Positions 46,766 to 55,869 of a stretch of DNA of 64,000 nt are shown one piece after another. A program made the translations under genes and the position numbers. The notes beneath the pieces are model-generated. The model saw only the letters and a program-made list of their open reading frames with translations, did no database searches and was not told where the DNA came from. Each line of letters begins with the position of its first letter. Within the stretch, counting starts at the first letter, position 1. This DNA comes from Rufibacter ruber (GTDB lineage Bacteria > Bacteroidota > Bacteroidia > Cytophagales > Hymenobacteraceae), in the NCBI RefSeq assembly GCF_001647275.1, contig NZ_LRMM01000009.1:1-64000 (forward strand), given 5' to 3'.

Positions 46766-46814
46766 TCGTATGGTAAGGCAGAGAAACTTGTAAGACCTAA
46801 CCAAACACAAGACT

Positions 46815-47291
46815 ATGGAATCACAAAACGAATTAGGATTGGAACGCAAAGACACCAAAGAACTGGCCGTAAAGCTAAACGAACTGCTGGCCAATTACCA
46901 CGTGTACTACCAGAATTTGCGCGCTTTCCACTGGAACATCAAGGGGGGGAACTTCTTCGCGCTGCACGCCAAGTTTGAGGAGCTTTACACCGCCGCCTTT
47001 GAAACCATTGACGAGATAGCCGAGCGCATCCTTACCCTTCGGCACACGCCGCTGCACAGCTTCTCAGACTTTCTGGCCACCTCTACGGTGCAGGAGCGCA
47101 AGAACCTGTCAACCGACGTAGACACCGTGGCCGCCACCGTGGAGAACATTGGCCAGATTATACAACTGGAGCGCCAGGTGCTGGCCCTGGCCGCCGAGCA
47201 TGACGACGAGGGTACCCAGGGGCTCATCTCAGATGACCTCAACACCCTGGAGAAAACCCTCTGGATGCTCAACGCCTTCCAGGCCTCCTAA
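46815..47291 (+). CDS. dps: Dps ferritin-like DNA-protection protein
   Basis: Forms a dodecamer that oxidises and stores iron, removing peroxide and protecting DNA. 158 residues. The inter-subunit ferroxidase ligands are all present with standard spacing: His39 (AFHWNI), His51 (LHAKFEE), Asp66 and Glu70 (TIDEIAER). ATG start follows a promoter with a candidate OxyR site. ahpC starts 45 bases downstream, probably on the same transcript. Confidence 0.95.
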   Translation: MESQNELGLERKDTKELAVKLNELLANYHVYYQNLRAFHWNIKGGNFFALHAKFEELYTAAFETIDEIAERILTLRHTPLHSFSDFLATSTVQERKNLSTDVDTVAATVENIGQIIQLERQVLALAAEHDDEGTQGLISDDLNTLEKTLWMLNAFQAS

Positions 47292-47336
47292 GGCCGCGCC
47301 ACTAAACCCTTTATTTTCTTTTAACTTCCTATAACC

Positions 47337-47894
47337 ATGTACCAAAACCGAGTTTTATCTGTTGGGGCGGAGTTCCCTGCGTTTTCTAAAAAAGCTGTTG
47401 TCTCTTTAGAGAAAGACCAGGAGTTCAGAACCATCACTGAGCAGGAGCACCGCGCCAATGACCAGTGGCTGGTGATGTTCTGGTGGCCCAAAGACTTCAC
47501 GTTTGTGTGCCCGACAGAAATTGCCGAATTCAACAAAAACTATGACGAGTTCCGGGACCGCGACTGCCAACTGATTGGTGCCTCCACTGACTCTGAGTTT
47601 GTGCACGCCGCCTGGCGCCGCGACCACGACGACCTGCGCGGCCTGCGTTTCCCCATGCTGGCAGACACCTCCAAATCCCTGGCCGAAGAACTGGGCATCT
47701 TAGATGCCGAGGAAAAAGTAGCCTACCGCGTAACCTACATTGTAGACCCCCAGGGTATTATTCAGTGGGTGAGCGTGAACGGCCTGAGCGTGGGCCGCAA
47801 CGTGGCCGAGGTGCTGCGCGTGCTGGACGCCCTGCAAACCGATGAACTTTGCCCCTGTAACTGGAAAAAAGGCGAAGCCACCCTTACCGTTTAA
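47337..47894 (+). CDS. ahpC: AhpC-type 2-Cys peroxiredoxin
   Basis: Reduces hydrogen peroxide and organic hydroperoxides. 185 residues. Peroxidatic cysteine in DFTFVCPTE (Cys58), resolving cysteine in the C-terminal ELCPCNW (Cys172 or 174). The CPC ending and the nearby AhpD-like gene point to the AhpC/AhpD type of recycling rather than AhpF, which is not present here. Lies behind dps under the same predicted OxyR-responsive promoter. Confidence 0.93.
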   Translation: MYQNRVLSVGAEFPAFSKKAVVSLEKDQEFRTITEQEHRANDQWLVMFWWPKDFTFVCPTEIAEFNKNYDEFRDRDCQLIGASTDSEFVHAAWRRDHDDLRGLRFPMLADTSKSLAEELGILDAEEKVAYRVTYIVDPQGIIQWVSVNGLSVGRNVAEVLRVLDALQTDELCPCNWKKGEATLTV

Positions 47895-48123
47895 TTGTTT
47901 TAAAGGGGAAGTCTGCGGGAAAGCCGGAAGTTAATGTCTGTCGCTTACCGGCCCCGCAGACAAATTAGAAGTTCGTTCTCAGTGTAGTTATTGGTTCTTA
48001 GTTTTTAGTTAGTAGGGGATAGCTTTTTCACGCAAACGGCAGATACAATGTGGGTAAAAAGCAGGTTTTCAGCGCGGTGAATTCTGCAAAGTATTTTTGC
48101 CGGTAACGCAGGAAAACGCTATT

Positions 48124-48164
48124 CCCGTTTCTGGCCTGTTTTCCGGAAAGTAGGCCAGAAACAG
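48124..48164. repeat. PAL palindrome copy
   Basis: CCCGTTTCTGGCCTGTTTT / AAGTAGGCCAGAAACAG; inner right arm changed, outer arms paired (TTTCTGGCCT / AGGCCAGAAA). Confidence 0.8.
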
Positions 48165-48238
48165 AAAAGAGCAACTAACTGAAGCAGTTTCTGAACGTTT
48201 CCAACTCCTAATTCCCCATTTAAAGTTCCTAATTCTTT

Positions 48239-48328
48239 GGGCGTGCCCCTGCGGGCCGGGCTATGCGCTGCAAGCCCTTGGGCGTCGTGCCTTGCCCTGC
48301 GGGCTTTCCGCTGCTATCCCTCACGCGG
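48239..48328. repeat. GC-rich palindromic repeat (GGGCGTGCCCCTGCGGGCC type)
   Basis: Strongly GC-rich block from GGGCGTGCCCC through CGGGCTATGCGCTGCAAGCC to CCGCTGCTATCCCTCACGC. Blocks of this sequence are familiar to me as an intergenic repeat in many Bacteroidota genomes (recollection, not checked). Single copy in this window. Confidence 0.45.
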
Positions 48329-48433
48329 GGGTATTGCCTGAAGAAAGGGAGAGGTCAGAGAAGGCAGGTAAGCAAGATTTGTTTAAATACTCTTTAGCAG
48401 AGTTCCCTTTTTCAACAGCCTGCCATCTTCCTC

Positions 48434-48527
48434 TCTGTCATCCTGAAAGGAACTTGTGGGTGAACTAGAAAAGTAGTGATGTGCAGGTATTGCCGTTCGC
48501 TACCAGGGTTCTTTCAGAATGACAAAA
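48434..48527. repeat. Long two-copy hairpin repeat, copy 2
   Basis: Homologous along its length to 25931-26022 (TCCTGAAAGGAACTTGTGGG versus TCCTGAAAGGATCTTGTGGG; both contain CCGTTCGCTACCA). Arms TGTCATCCTGAAAG and CTTTCAGAATGACA. Confidence 0.78.
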
Positions 48528-48646
48528 GAGCGTCTATGTCTAAAGCAATCAACACGTCCTACAAGTTAAACAGCAACAAAACAATCAGCACACCACTTCC
48601 CTGTCAGAATTATTCAACCATCATCCATTAACCATCAGCAATTAAA

Positions 48647-49231
48647 ATGCTTTCCGTCATACAAGAAACCCAACAAGATTTCCTGAAAGACCTGGGCCTG
48701 TCTGGCCAGGAATTTGCCCGCCTGGACCAACTGGTGCAAGGTGATTCCAAGTACCTCAAAGACCTGCGCATCAACCTGAAAACCGCGCTGCAGTCTGAGA
48801 ACGTGACCAGCAAAGAAGCCTATCTCATTGCCCTGTCGGCGGCGGTGAATGAAGAAAACAACACCTTGTCTGAGGCGTTCAAGGCGTTGGCGGCTTCTCA
48901 CGGCGCTACTGACGCTGAACTGGCTGAGGCCGTGGCCGTGACCTCGTTGCTGAGCACCAACAACATTCTCTACCGCTTCAAGCACTTCATGCACACAGAC
49001 TTCTATGAGTCTGCGCCGGCTAAGGTGAAAATGAACATCATGATGAACCCGGTGGGCGGCAAAGAGTTCTTTGAGCTGGTGAGTCTGGCAATCTCGGCCA
49101 TTAACGGCTGTGAGCGCTGCGTGACCTCGCATGAGGAAAGCGTACGCAAATTGGGCGCCTCTGAGCAGCGCATTTTTGATGCCGTGCGCATTGCCGCCGT
49201 GGTGGTGGGCGTGAGTAAGGTGATTAAGTAG
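48647..49231 (+). CDS. ahpD: AhpD-like carboxymuconolactone decarboxylase-family protein
   Basis: 194 residues of the AhpD fold, all helical. The redox motif NGCERCVTSHE gives Cys155-x-x-Cys158-x3-His162, the same spacing as the AhpD active site. AhpD-type proteins reduce AhpC as disulfide reductases, so this is the likely electron donor to the peroxiredoxin upstream. Separated from ahpC by 750 bases of repeats, so it needs its own promoter. Symbol by family and context. Confidence 0.87.
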   Translation: MLSVIQETQQDFLKDLGLSGQEFARLDQLVQGDSKYLKDLRINLKTALQSENVTSKEAYLIALSAAVNEENNTLSEAFKALAASHGATDAELAEAVAVTSLLSTNNILYRFKHFMHTDFYESAPAKVKMNIMMNPVGGKEFFELVSLAISAINGCERCVTSHEESVRKLGASEQRIFDAVRIAAVVVGVSKVIK

Positions 49232-49395
49232 TACTTCCACTCTTATATAATATACCCCATTCGCCGCAAGGCAATGGGCCAGGAGAACCGCGGTGACAGA
49301 AGTCATTTGCGGTTCTCTTTTTATGTAAATACCAAAGCTGGTTTAGGGTTCTGCTGTTCCTGTGGGGGTGTCTGGTCACGCGCCTGCTTGTCTGA

Positions 49396-49435
49396 CCGTT
49401 TTGGGGCTACTTTTCTAAAAACAGGCCAGAAACAG
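49396..49435. repeat. PAL palindrome, decayed
   Basis: CCGTTTTGGGGCTACTTTT / AAAACAGGCCAGAAACAG; several stem mismatches. In the 588-base gap before the glycosyltransferase operon. Confidence 0.6.
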
Positions 49436-49531
49436 AAAACTCAGCGGCGCAGGCAGACCCTTGCGCCAGAATTCAGGAACATTCAAAACAGCTTTATCTC
49501 TTTTAAAGACGCAAACAAACTTTAAGTTCAT

Positions 49532-49703
49532 CTTTAAGAGCATGTGTACAGTTTGGTTTTTGCAGGTGAAAACGGGGAGCGAAAGGTTCTTCTATTCCGT
49601 TGTTTGAGCAGCGTAGCAGGGCTTTGGTGCGAGGTAACCGCCAGGTCAGTTTCTTTTGATGCCCGTTAGCAGCGCAAAAGGCAAATGTAAACAGGTTCTA
49701 AAT
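49532..49703. mobile_element. MITE-like element, copy 2
   Basis: About 172 bp, homologous to 17157-17324. Left end CTTTAAGAGCATGTGTACAG and right end TGTAAACAGGTTCTAAA are imperfect inverted repeats. Non-coding. It lies directly upstream of the glycosyltransferase operon. Confidence 0.6.
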
Positions 49704-49819
49704 TGGATTATATGAATTGATATGTTGATTCTAATTAGGATATAATTGTGAACCAGATCCCTTTTAGTTAATTTGTTCTGCTATTCCCCCTGTGAAGATA
49801 AAGTTTGGAAGAAGACAGA

Positions 49820-50776
49820 ATGCAGGAAAATATATTTTTCTCCCTGGTGGTGGCTACGGTGGGGAGAACAAAGGAACTACAACAGTTTCTCTTGTCTGTG
49901 GCAGAATTGCCCTCTAAGAATTTTGAGGTAATTCTGGTAGACCAAAACAGTGATGACAGAGTAGCTGACCTTGTGCCGCTATTCACAGATAAGCTCCACC
50001 TGGTGCACTGCAAAATTGAGCAGAAGAATGCCAGCAAGGCCAGAAATGCGGGCGCTGCCCTGGCCACCGGAAGCTGGATTGGTTTTCCAGACGATGACTG
50101 TGAGTATACCCCTGATACCATGCAGAAAGTACAGGGGGTGATCACTGAACATGCCCCTGACGTTGTGACCGGAACCGTGCTTGATTTTGATGGCAGGCCC
50201 CTGAACCGGTTTCTGTTGAACCGCTGTAAGGTAAGTCTCCTGAATTTTATTGGTAAAGTGTCTGAACCGGCCTTATTTATCAGGAAAGAGATTTTTGAGC
50301 AGTTGGGTGGGTTTAATGAAGATTTTGGACCCGGTGGCAAATATTTTTCCTCTGAGTCTTATGAACTGGCGGTAAGGGCCCTCACCCAAAAAATAGACAT
50401 ACAGTTTGATGCCGGTATCCATATTCTCCATCCGCGGGTAATGCCACCGTTTCCAGATTCTTACCTGAAACGGGAATACGGCTATTCCTACGGATTTGGG
50501 ATGGTTCTCAGAAAGCATTTTGGCTGGTGGGCCGCAGTCTATCTGTCAAAGTATGCGCTTGCCTTCACTACAAAGCTATTCAGGTTCACGGGTACCAGGA
50601 GAGCGCATGCGTATGTGACGGCCTCTGGCCTTTGGGACGGTCTTTGGCACCGGAAACCCAAGACGGCTGGCTGTGCCAGTTTGACACCTCCGGTTTTGGC
50701 GCCGTTGGCCCCGGCGTTTAACCTGCCAAAGCCTGCGGCAGATGCTATCCCTCAAACGCAGGAGGCGGGAAGATGA
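49820..50776 (+). CDS. Family 2 glycosyltransferase
   Basis: 318-residue GT-A enzyme. The N-terminus FFSLVVATVGRTKELQQFL is the nucleotide-sugar fold start, VILVDQNSDD and the metal-binding acidic run FPDDDCEYTP (about 88-97) mark the donor site; a C-terminal amphipathic or membrane-associated stretch follows. Donor and acceptor sugars unknown. ATG 49820 is preferred to an in-frame TTG at 49805. First gene of a six-gene operon for a surface glycan; its stop overlaps the next start (ATGA). Confidence 0.85.
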   Translation: MQENIFFSLVVATVGRTKELQQFLLSVAELPSKNFEVILVDQNSDDRVADLVPLFTDKLHLVHCKIEQKNASKARNAGAALATGSWIGFPDDDCEYTPDTMQKVQGVITEHAPDVVTGTVLDFDGRPLNRFLLNRCKVSLLNFIGKVSEPALFIRKEIFEQLGGFNEDFGPGGKYFSSESYELAVRALTQKIDIQFDAGIHILHPRVMPPFPDSYLKREYGYSYGFGMVLRKHFGWWAAVYLSKYALAFTTKLFRFTGTRRAHAYVTASGLWDGLWHRKPKTAGCASLTPPVLAPLAPAFNLPKPAADAIPQTQEAGR

Positions 50777-52011
50777 GCAATATGGTTTCAGACGAAAGCC
50801 CGGAGGGGACTTGTCTCCATTATGTTGGGTTTGGCGAAACAACCGGATATGGGGTGGCGGCAAAGACCTTGGTGCAGGCGTTGAGAAAAACCGGGACAAC
50901 CGTCTTTTTTACACAAGTACAAGCTGGCCCCCCTGAAGATGGTGGGGTGGTACTAACCTCAGATTTGCCCCCCGCTGCCCGTTGCCGGTATACAATTGTG
51001 CATACGGTTCCTGAATATTATCCTTATTGGGTCCGCAAAGAAAAAGAAGCTACCCCTCCTCAATCGGTGTGGGGATATACCACCTGGGAGACAGACCGGT
51101 TGCCGTCACATTGGCCAGCGCTGTTAAACCAGATGGACGGCATTATGGTCACCAGCCACTGGAACCGGCAAGTCTTTGCCCAATGCGGGGTCACAGTGCC
51201 TATTCTGGTGCTGCCCCATGTGTCTGAGTTTGAGGGTAAGGCGGGCAGTGACTCAGAACCTTCCCAGACCCTGCACAGTCTCTTCAGAGCTGCCAAAGGG
51301 CATTTCCTGTTCTACAGCATAGGCGTCTGGAATGAGCGGAAGGCCCCCTGGGTATTAATCAAAGCGTTTCAGGAAGAATTTAAACCTGATGAGAAGGTGG
51401 CGCTGCTCCTGAAGACCGGAGTAGAAGACTGGACCAGCCCCTGCAAAAGAAGGTGGGATAGGCTGTTCAGGAAAAGATTTGGGAGGGCAGCGGTGGCCTT
51501 GAGAAAGTGTAGTGAGAAAGGTGGGGCTAAGGTGTTCCATCTGGATCAGGAACTCTCTAACCAAGCCATGGCGCGGCTGCACACCAGAGGTGATTGCTTT
51601 GTGTCACTTACCCGGGGGGAAGGGTGGGGAATGGGAGCCTATGAAGCTGCCTGGTTTGGCAAGCCAGTGATCATGACCGCATACGGTGGGGCTTTAGATT
51701 ATCTGCCGGAAGAACATGCGTATCTAGTACCTTATGAGTTAGTAGCGGTAAAGACCTCATTTGGGCAGGAATCTTACAGCTCTAATCAACGGTGGGCTGA
51801 GGTGGAGGTGCAAAAGGCCAGAGAGGTTCTGCGTGATATCTTCGAGAACCGGCAGAAAGCTTCTGAAAAGGGGGCCAAGCTACAAAGGCATCTGCAGGAG
51901 AATTTCAGTGCAACGGCCATTGCCCATAGATGCCTTCAGATTCTGAGTGGGGCAGAGCAACACGCGGTTGGGTACGCAGAGGGAGAAAAGTCTAATAACA
52001 GCAGAGAGTAG
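50773..52011 (+). CDS. Family 4 (GT-B) glycosyltransferase
   Basis: 412 residues. Retaining GT-B enzyme: CLHYVGFGETTGYGVAAKTL at the start, PHVSEFE linker, FYSIGVWNERKAPWVLIKAF (start of the donor domain) and FVSLTRGEGWGMGAYEAAWFGKPVIMTAYGGALDYL, the donor-binding E-x7-E region. Overlaps the upstream GT2 gene by four bases, which implies translational coupling. Sugar specificity cannot be read. Confidence 0.86.
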   Translation: MSNMVSDESPEGTCLHYVGFGETTGYGVAAKTLVQALRKTGTTVFFTQVQAGPPEDGGVVLTSDLPPAARCRYTIVHTVPEYYPYWVRKEKEATPPQSVWGYTTWETDRLPSHWPALLNQMDGIMVTSHWNRQVFAQCGVTVPILVLPHVSEFEGKAGSDSEPSQTLHSLFRAAKGHFLFYSIGVWNERKAPWVLIKAFQEEFKPDEKVALLLKTGVEDWTSPCKRRWDRLFRKRFGRAAVALRKCSEKGGAKVFHLDQELSNQAMARLHTRGDCFVSLTRGEGWGMGAYEAAWFGKPVIMTAYGGALDYLPEEHAYLVPYELVAVKTSFGQESYSSNQRWAEVEVQKAREVLRDIFENRQKASEKGAKLQRHLQENFSATAIAHRCLQILSGAEQHAVGYAEGEKSNNSRE

Positions 52012-52024
52012 AGAAGAAACCGCC

Positions 52025-52939
52025 ATGAGTAGAGTGCCTAAAATATACCACTTCGTGTTCGGTCTAAGACCGCAGACAGAACCTTTTCATCTTTTGTACT
52101 ATCTGTGCCTGGCTTCCTGTCTGGAGGTCAACAAGCCAGATGCTATTTACTTTCACTATAAAAACCTGCCGTACGGGCCTTGGTGGGACCTTATAAAGCC
52201 CTTCCTGACGCTGCATCAGGTAGAAGAGAATGATTTTATACGGTCGTTCCAGTATGAAGACAAACAGATAGAAACGTTTAGGTATGCCCATCTGGCTGAT
52301 ATAGTAAGGCTGGAGGTGCTCCTGAAACACGGGGGGGTATATGCTGACATGGATACTCTCTTTGTCCATGAGCTTCCCGCAGAATTTTATGAGAAGCCCT
52401 GTGTAATGGGCCGGGAAAAGGTGAACTGGCAGGAACCGGCAGCCGCCAAGGCCGGAGGGTCTCTGTGCAATGCCTGGATACTGGCAGAAAAAGACTCTTC
52501 CTTTATCAAACTATGGCTGGAAAGAACCTACCAGGAATTTGATGGCAGCTGGAGCGCACATTCTACTTTCTTGCCTTATAGGTTAAGCCAGGAGAATCCT
52601 GCGTTGATTCATGTGGAACCTGAGCGGTCGTTCTTCTTCTTTGACTGGAGCAAGAAAGGAATCAGAGATTTGTTTGAGCGCAAGGAGACAAAGCTGGAAG
52701 GGATTTACAGCATGCATCTCTGGAACCACCTCTGGTGGAGCCCCTCCAGAACAGATTTTACCTATTTCAACCATCTGCGGCTTACGCCTAATTACGTAGC
52801 GTTTGCCCCCACCACCTTTGCCTCTATTGCAAAACGGTTTTTACCCAGGCAAGTGCCTGTCTCTGTTTCTGAATATAGAAAAGAAGAACTGCGGGGCAGA
52901 TTAAGAAACATAAGGCAGTACTTACAGAATAAATTTTAA
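52025..52939 (+). CDS. DXD-type sugar-transferase (GT32-like)
   Basis: 304 residues resembling capsule or GT32-type transferases with the 'glycosyltransferase sugar-binding region containing DXD'. VPKIYHFVFG at the N-terminus, YAHLADIVRLEVLLKHGGVYADMDTLFVH with the DxD at about 108-110, then NAWILAEKDSSFIKLWLERT. ATG 52025 gives the conserved MSRVPKIYHF start; the in-frame region upstream overlaps the previous gene. Thirteen bases after the previous stop. Confidence 0.82.
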   Translation: MSRVPKIYHFVFGLRPQTEPFHLLYYLCLASCLEVNKPDAIYFHYKNLPYGPWWDLIKPFLTLHQVEENDFIRSFQYEDKQIETFRYAHLADIVRLEVLLKHGGVYADMDTLFVHELPAEFYEKPCVMGREKVNWQEPAAAKAGGSLCNAWILAEKDSSFIKLWLERTYQEFDGSWSAHSTFLPYRLSQENPALIHVEPERSFFFFDWSKKGIRDLFERKETKLEGIYSMHLWNHLWWSPSRTDFTYFNHLRLTPNYVAFAPTTFASIAKRFLPRQVPVSVSEYRKEELRGRLRNIRQYLQNKF

Positions 52940-52949
52940 CCTGCGCTAC

Positions 52950-54626
52950 ATGGCTATTGCAGTTTCATCTTTACTGGGACTTAAGGAGAAGGTAGCACTG
53001 GTATTAAACGCGGCACCAAAGGTGCTCAAACCTAAATTTTACCTTTCTACCCTGTACGTTATCCTTATCCCGCTGCTTGATCTGGCAGTGGCTTTCTGGA
53101 TGTACGCGTTACTCATGGTCCTGCAGGGGGAGGCGGTGCATGTGCTGGGCACCACGCTTAGGGCCGGTGAAATCAGCTGGGTGATTGGGGCCTTTGTAAT
53201 GATCACGGTGGTGCGGCAGGGGGTGGAGTATCTGTCCATCAGAGTGTCCAGAACACTTTCGCAGGAGATTTTCCAGTCTTTTTCAATCAGGTTGCTGGAG
53301 AAGTACCTGTCACTGCCCTGGCTCCAGTACACCCAGGAAAACAAAGCGGTAAGGGTGAAGCATTGTACGGTGACCGCGTTAGACGGTGCCTATTCTTTTC
53401 AGGTGGTGCTCAACTTGATAGGGGCCGCCATTTCCCTTCTGGTGCTAGGGATTGCTGCTTTGGTGAAAATGCCGGTGGTGGCCTTGTCAGGAGCTGGTCT
53501 TCTGGCGTTGTTTTCAGTTATCTCTAAAAAGCTGATCAAGTCTAAATTGCAGGAGGCCGTGACAGACCATGATACGTATCAGCGCAGATTCTACCAGCGA
53601 ATGCACGAGAGCCTCAGCCTGCCCAGGGAAATCAATGTGTTCGGGGTCAAAGATTATTTTCAGGGGGCGGTCTTTTCAGAGCTAAAAAGGCTTAACCATG
53701 CCAAAATAGATATGTCTGTATTGCCGCATATCCCCAGAATTGTGCTGGAGGCAATCCTTACCCTGGTATTGGCCGCCACTCTCTTGATTGTGACCTGGGT
53801 GGAGACGTACAGTTCTGGTGAACTCATTGCCAACCTGGCTACCATTGTAGTGTTGGCCCGGCGCATCATTCCCGCTATGGCGGCTTTCCTGTCTGCCTTC
53901 TCTGAATTAGATGGGAGTGTCTTCAATATAGAGGTGATAGAAAAAGAGCTGGCCCAAAAAGGCCGGCCGGAGACTTATTTGCAAAGGAGCAATTCTTTGA
54001 ATGCAGAAGAGCTGTTGCAACTCCGGCAGATCTCATTCCAATATACTGCCGGTCAACCCGTTCTGAAGGATGTTTCGCTCTCTATCTGCCAGGGAGATAG
54101 AATTGCCCTGCTGGGGGAAACCGGGCGGGGCAAGAGTACCCTGCTCATGATTTCAGCGGGGTTGATAGAGCCCACTGCTGGGGAGGTGATCATTAGCAGT
54201 ACTGGGGGGCATACTCCTAAAAGAGCCTACGTGCCGCAGGAAGTGGTTCTGCTGAGCGGCAGTGTACTGGAGAACATCTCGTTTGGCGAAGCAGCGATTG
54301 ATGAGGCCTGGGCGTGGCAGGTACTGGAGGCCGTGATGTTGAAAGAGTTGGTGTCACAGCTCCCGCAGGGTATTCTTTCGCCCATTGGAGACAACGGGGT
54401 CATGTTCTCAGGGGGGCAGCGCCAGCGGCTGGGAATTGCCCGTGCCCTGTACAAACGCCCAGACCTGCTGTTCTTAGATGAAGCAACCTCTGCCTTAGAT
54501 GAGGAAACCGAGCAGGTAGTGATGGCCAACATAAACGCATGCCTTCAAAAAGGCGCGGTGCTGTTCATTACCCACCGCAAGTCTACCGCTGAACTGTTTG
54601 CCACCTATACCGTGCATTTAACTTAG
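52950..54626 (+). CDS. ABC transporter, fused permease and ATPase (lipid/glycan exporter type)
   Basis: 558-residue half-transporter. Transmembrane domain about 35-320 with around six hydrophobic segments; nucleotide-binding domain about 340-558. Walker A is LLGETGRGKST (about 387-397), signature FSGGQRQRLGIARAL (about 486; Phe replaces the usual Leu), Walker B PDLLFLDEATSALD, and switch histidine in LFITHRKST. Like MsbA or PglK it would act as a homodimer. Within a glycosyltransferase operon it is a likely flippase for a lipid-linked oligosaccharide; this is inference from context. Confidence 0.88.
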   Translation: MAIAVSSLLGLKEKVALVLNAAPKVLKPKFYLSTLYVILIPLLDLAVAFWMYALLMVLQGEAVHVLGTTLRAGEISWVIGAFVMITVVRQGVEYLSIRVSRTLSQEIFQSFSIRLLEKYLSLPWLQYTQENKAVRVKHCTVTALDGAYSFQVVLNLIGAAISLLVLGIAALVKMPVVALSGAGLLALFSVISKKLIKSKLQEAVTDHDTYQRRFYQRMHESLSLPREINVFGVKDYFQGAVFSELKRLNHAKIDMSVLPHIPRIVLEAILTLVLAATLLIVTWVETYSSGELIANLATIVVLARRIIPAMAAFLSAFSELDGSVFNIEVIEKELAQKGRPETYLQRSNSLNAEELLQLRQISFQYTAGQPVLKDVSLSICQGDRIALLGETGRGKSTLLMISAGLIEPTAGEVIISSTGGHTPKRAYVPQEVVLLSGSVLENISFGEAAIDEAWAWQVLEAVMLKELVSQLPQGILSPIGDNGVMFSGGQRQRLGIARALYKRPDLLFLDEATSALDEETEQVVMANINACLQKGAVLFITHRKSTAELFATYTVHLT

Positions 54627-54636
54627 CAGAAGCGGT

Positions 54637-55848
54637 ATGGCAAAGGATTCACTTCTCTTTCTTAGCCCTGTTCTCCCCAATGCCAACGGCAGCGGGCGGG
54701 AAAAGAGAGCCCACCAGTGGCTGATGCTGCTGTCACAGAAATATACGGTGCAGTGGCTGGTCATTACCTATAGCCAGGAGTTGGCAGACGCGGCGCAACT
54801 ACTACCCCACACCCAGGCTGTGCTGCTGCAATACCCCAGATGGAAACGGTGGGCGCAACTGCTGCAAACAGTGTTATCTTTTCTAGTGGGGCCGGTGAAG
54901 GGGGCCTTTCTGCTGGAATGGATGCCCCTGCGGCAGCCACAGAAAGATGCGCTGCGCCCAATCTATCAGGATCAGGATTTTGCCAAAATACTGGCATTCA
55001 GGCTATACACCAGTGAGTATGCCTTCTTTCTGCAACAGCTGACCAATACCCCTTTAGTAGAGCTGGATTTAGATGACATTGAGTCTTCTACCTTTTTGAA
55101 AACCAGCCGGATCTTGTTAAAGGGGAAATTATACAAGAAGGCTTTTCTGAAATTTGTGGCGTCTCACCAGTTTCGCCTGTTTGAAAACCAATACCTGAAG
55201 AAATTTGACAAAGTGTACCTCTGCTCCCGGGAGGACCGGAAACTGCTGGAGCAACGGCTGCCAGCGGCGACGGGTGCAGTTTTCCCCAACCGGATGTATG
55301 GGAAGACCAATAGTTTTGGGAAACCTGATCAGGTGCAGCGGCTGCTCTTTGTAGGAAGCCTGGACCACTATCCTAATGAGGAGGCCGTCAGGTGGTTTAT
55401 TGAACAGGTATTGATTCCGCTACGGGAGCAGGACAGAAAGTGGGAGTTGCAGGTAGTGGGCTATGGTGTTTCAGAAAAATTGGAAGAACATTTAGTAAAC
55501 CAGCCAGGCGTGCTGTTTTCAGGGCCTGTTCCAGATCTGGGGCCTGTGTATGCGCAGGCAGGTATTGTGGTTGCTCCCTTGCACGCCGGTGGCGGTACTA
55601 AGCTAAAGGTTCTGGAGGCTATGTGGCACGGCCGTCCGGTGGTAGCAACGCAGGAAGCTGCCTATGGCCTGGGAATTGCAACCGGCACGCATTATCTATT
55701 GGCAGAGACTCCGGCAGAGTATATTCAACAATGTGTCAAACTGGCGACAGATTCAGTCGTTTACAGCCAGATAATAGCGGCCGCGGCACAAGTGGCCAAA
55801 GAAAAATTCAGTTATCACGCTGAACATCTCCCGGAAATCTGGGAATAG
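54637..55848 (+). CDS. Family 4-like glycosyltransferase
   Basis: 403 residues. N-terminal GT-B domain SLLFLSPVLPNANGSGREKRAHQWLMLL; acceptor-side DLDDIESSTFLK; donor domain RLLFVGSLDHYPNEEAVRWFIEQVLIPL and HAGGGTKLKVLEAMWHGRPVVATQEAAYGL, which is the 'glycan/sugar transferase, trehalose-like' pattern. Ten bases after the ABC gene and 21 before the next glycosyltransferase gene. Confidence 0.86.
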   Translation: MAKDSLLFLSPVLPNANGSGREKRAHQWLMLLSQKYTVQWLVITYSQELADAAQLLPHTQAVLLQYPRWKRWAQLLQTVLSFLVGPVKGAFLLEWMPLRQPQKDALRPIYQDQDFAKILAFRLYTSEYAFFLQQLTNTPLVELDLDDIESSTFLKTSRILLKGKLYKKAFLKFVASHQFRLFENQYLKKFDKVYLCSREDRKLLEQRLPAATGAVFPNRMYGKTNSFGKPDQVQRLLFVGSLDHYPNEEAVRWFIEQVLIPLREQDRKWELQVVGYGVSEKLEEHLVNQPGVLFSGPVPDLGPVYAQAGIVVAPLHAGGGTKLKVLEAMWHGRPVVATQEAAYGLGIATGTHYLLAETPAEYIQQCVKLATDSVVYSQIIAAAAQVAKEKFSYHAEHLPEIWE

Positions 55849-55869
55849 TGTAGGTTAAATCTTTACGTA

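Larger units (their letters stand above)
47895..48646. other. 752-base repeat-rich gap between ahpC and the AhpD-like gene
   Basis: Holds a PAL copy (48124), a GC-rich palindromic repeat (48239) and the second copy of the long hairpin (48434). No gene, tRNA or clear promoter was found. The last 100 bases before 48647 are AT-rich and probably contain the promoter of the AhpD-like gene. Confidence 0.6.
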
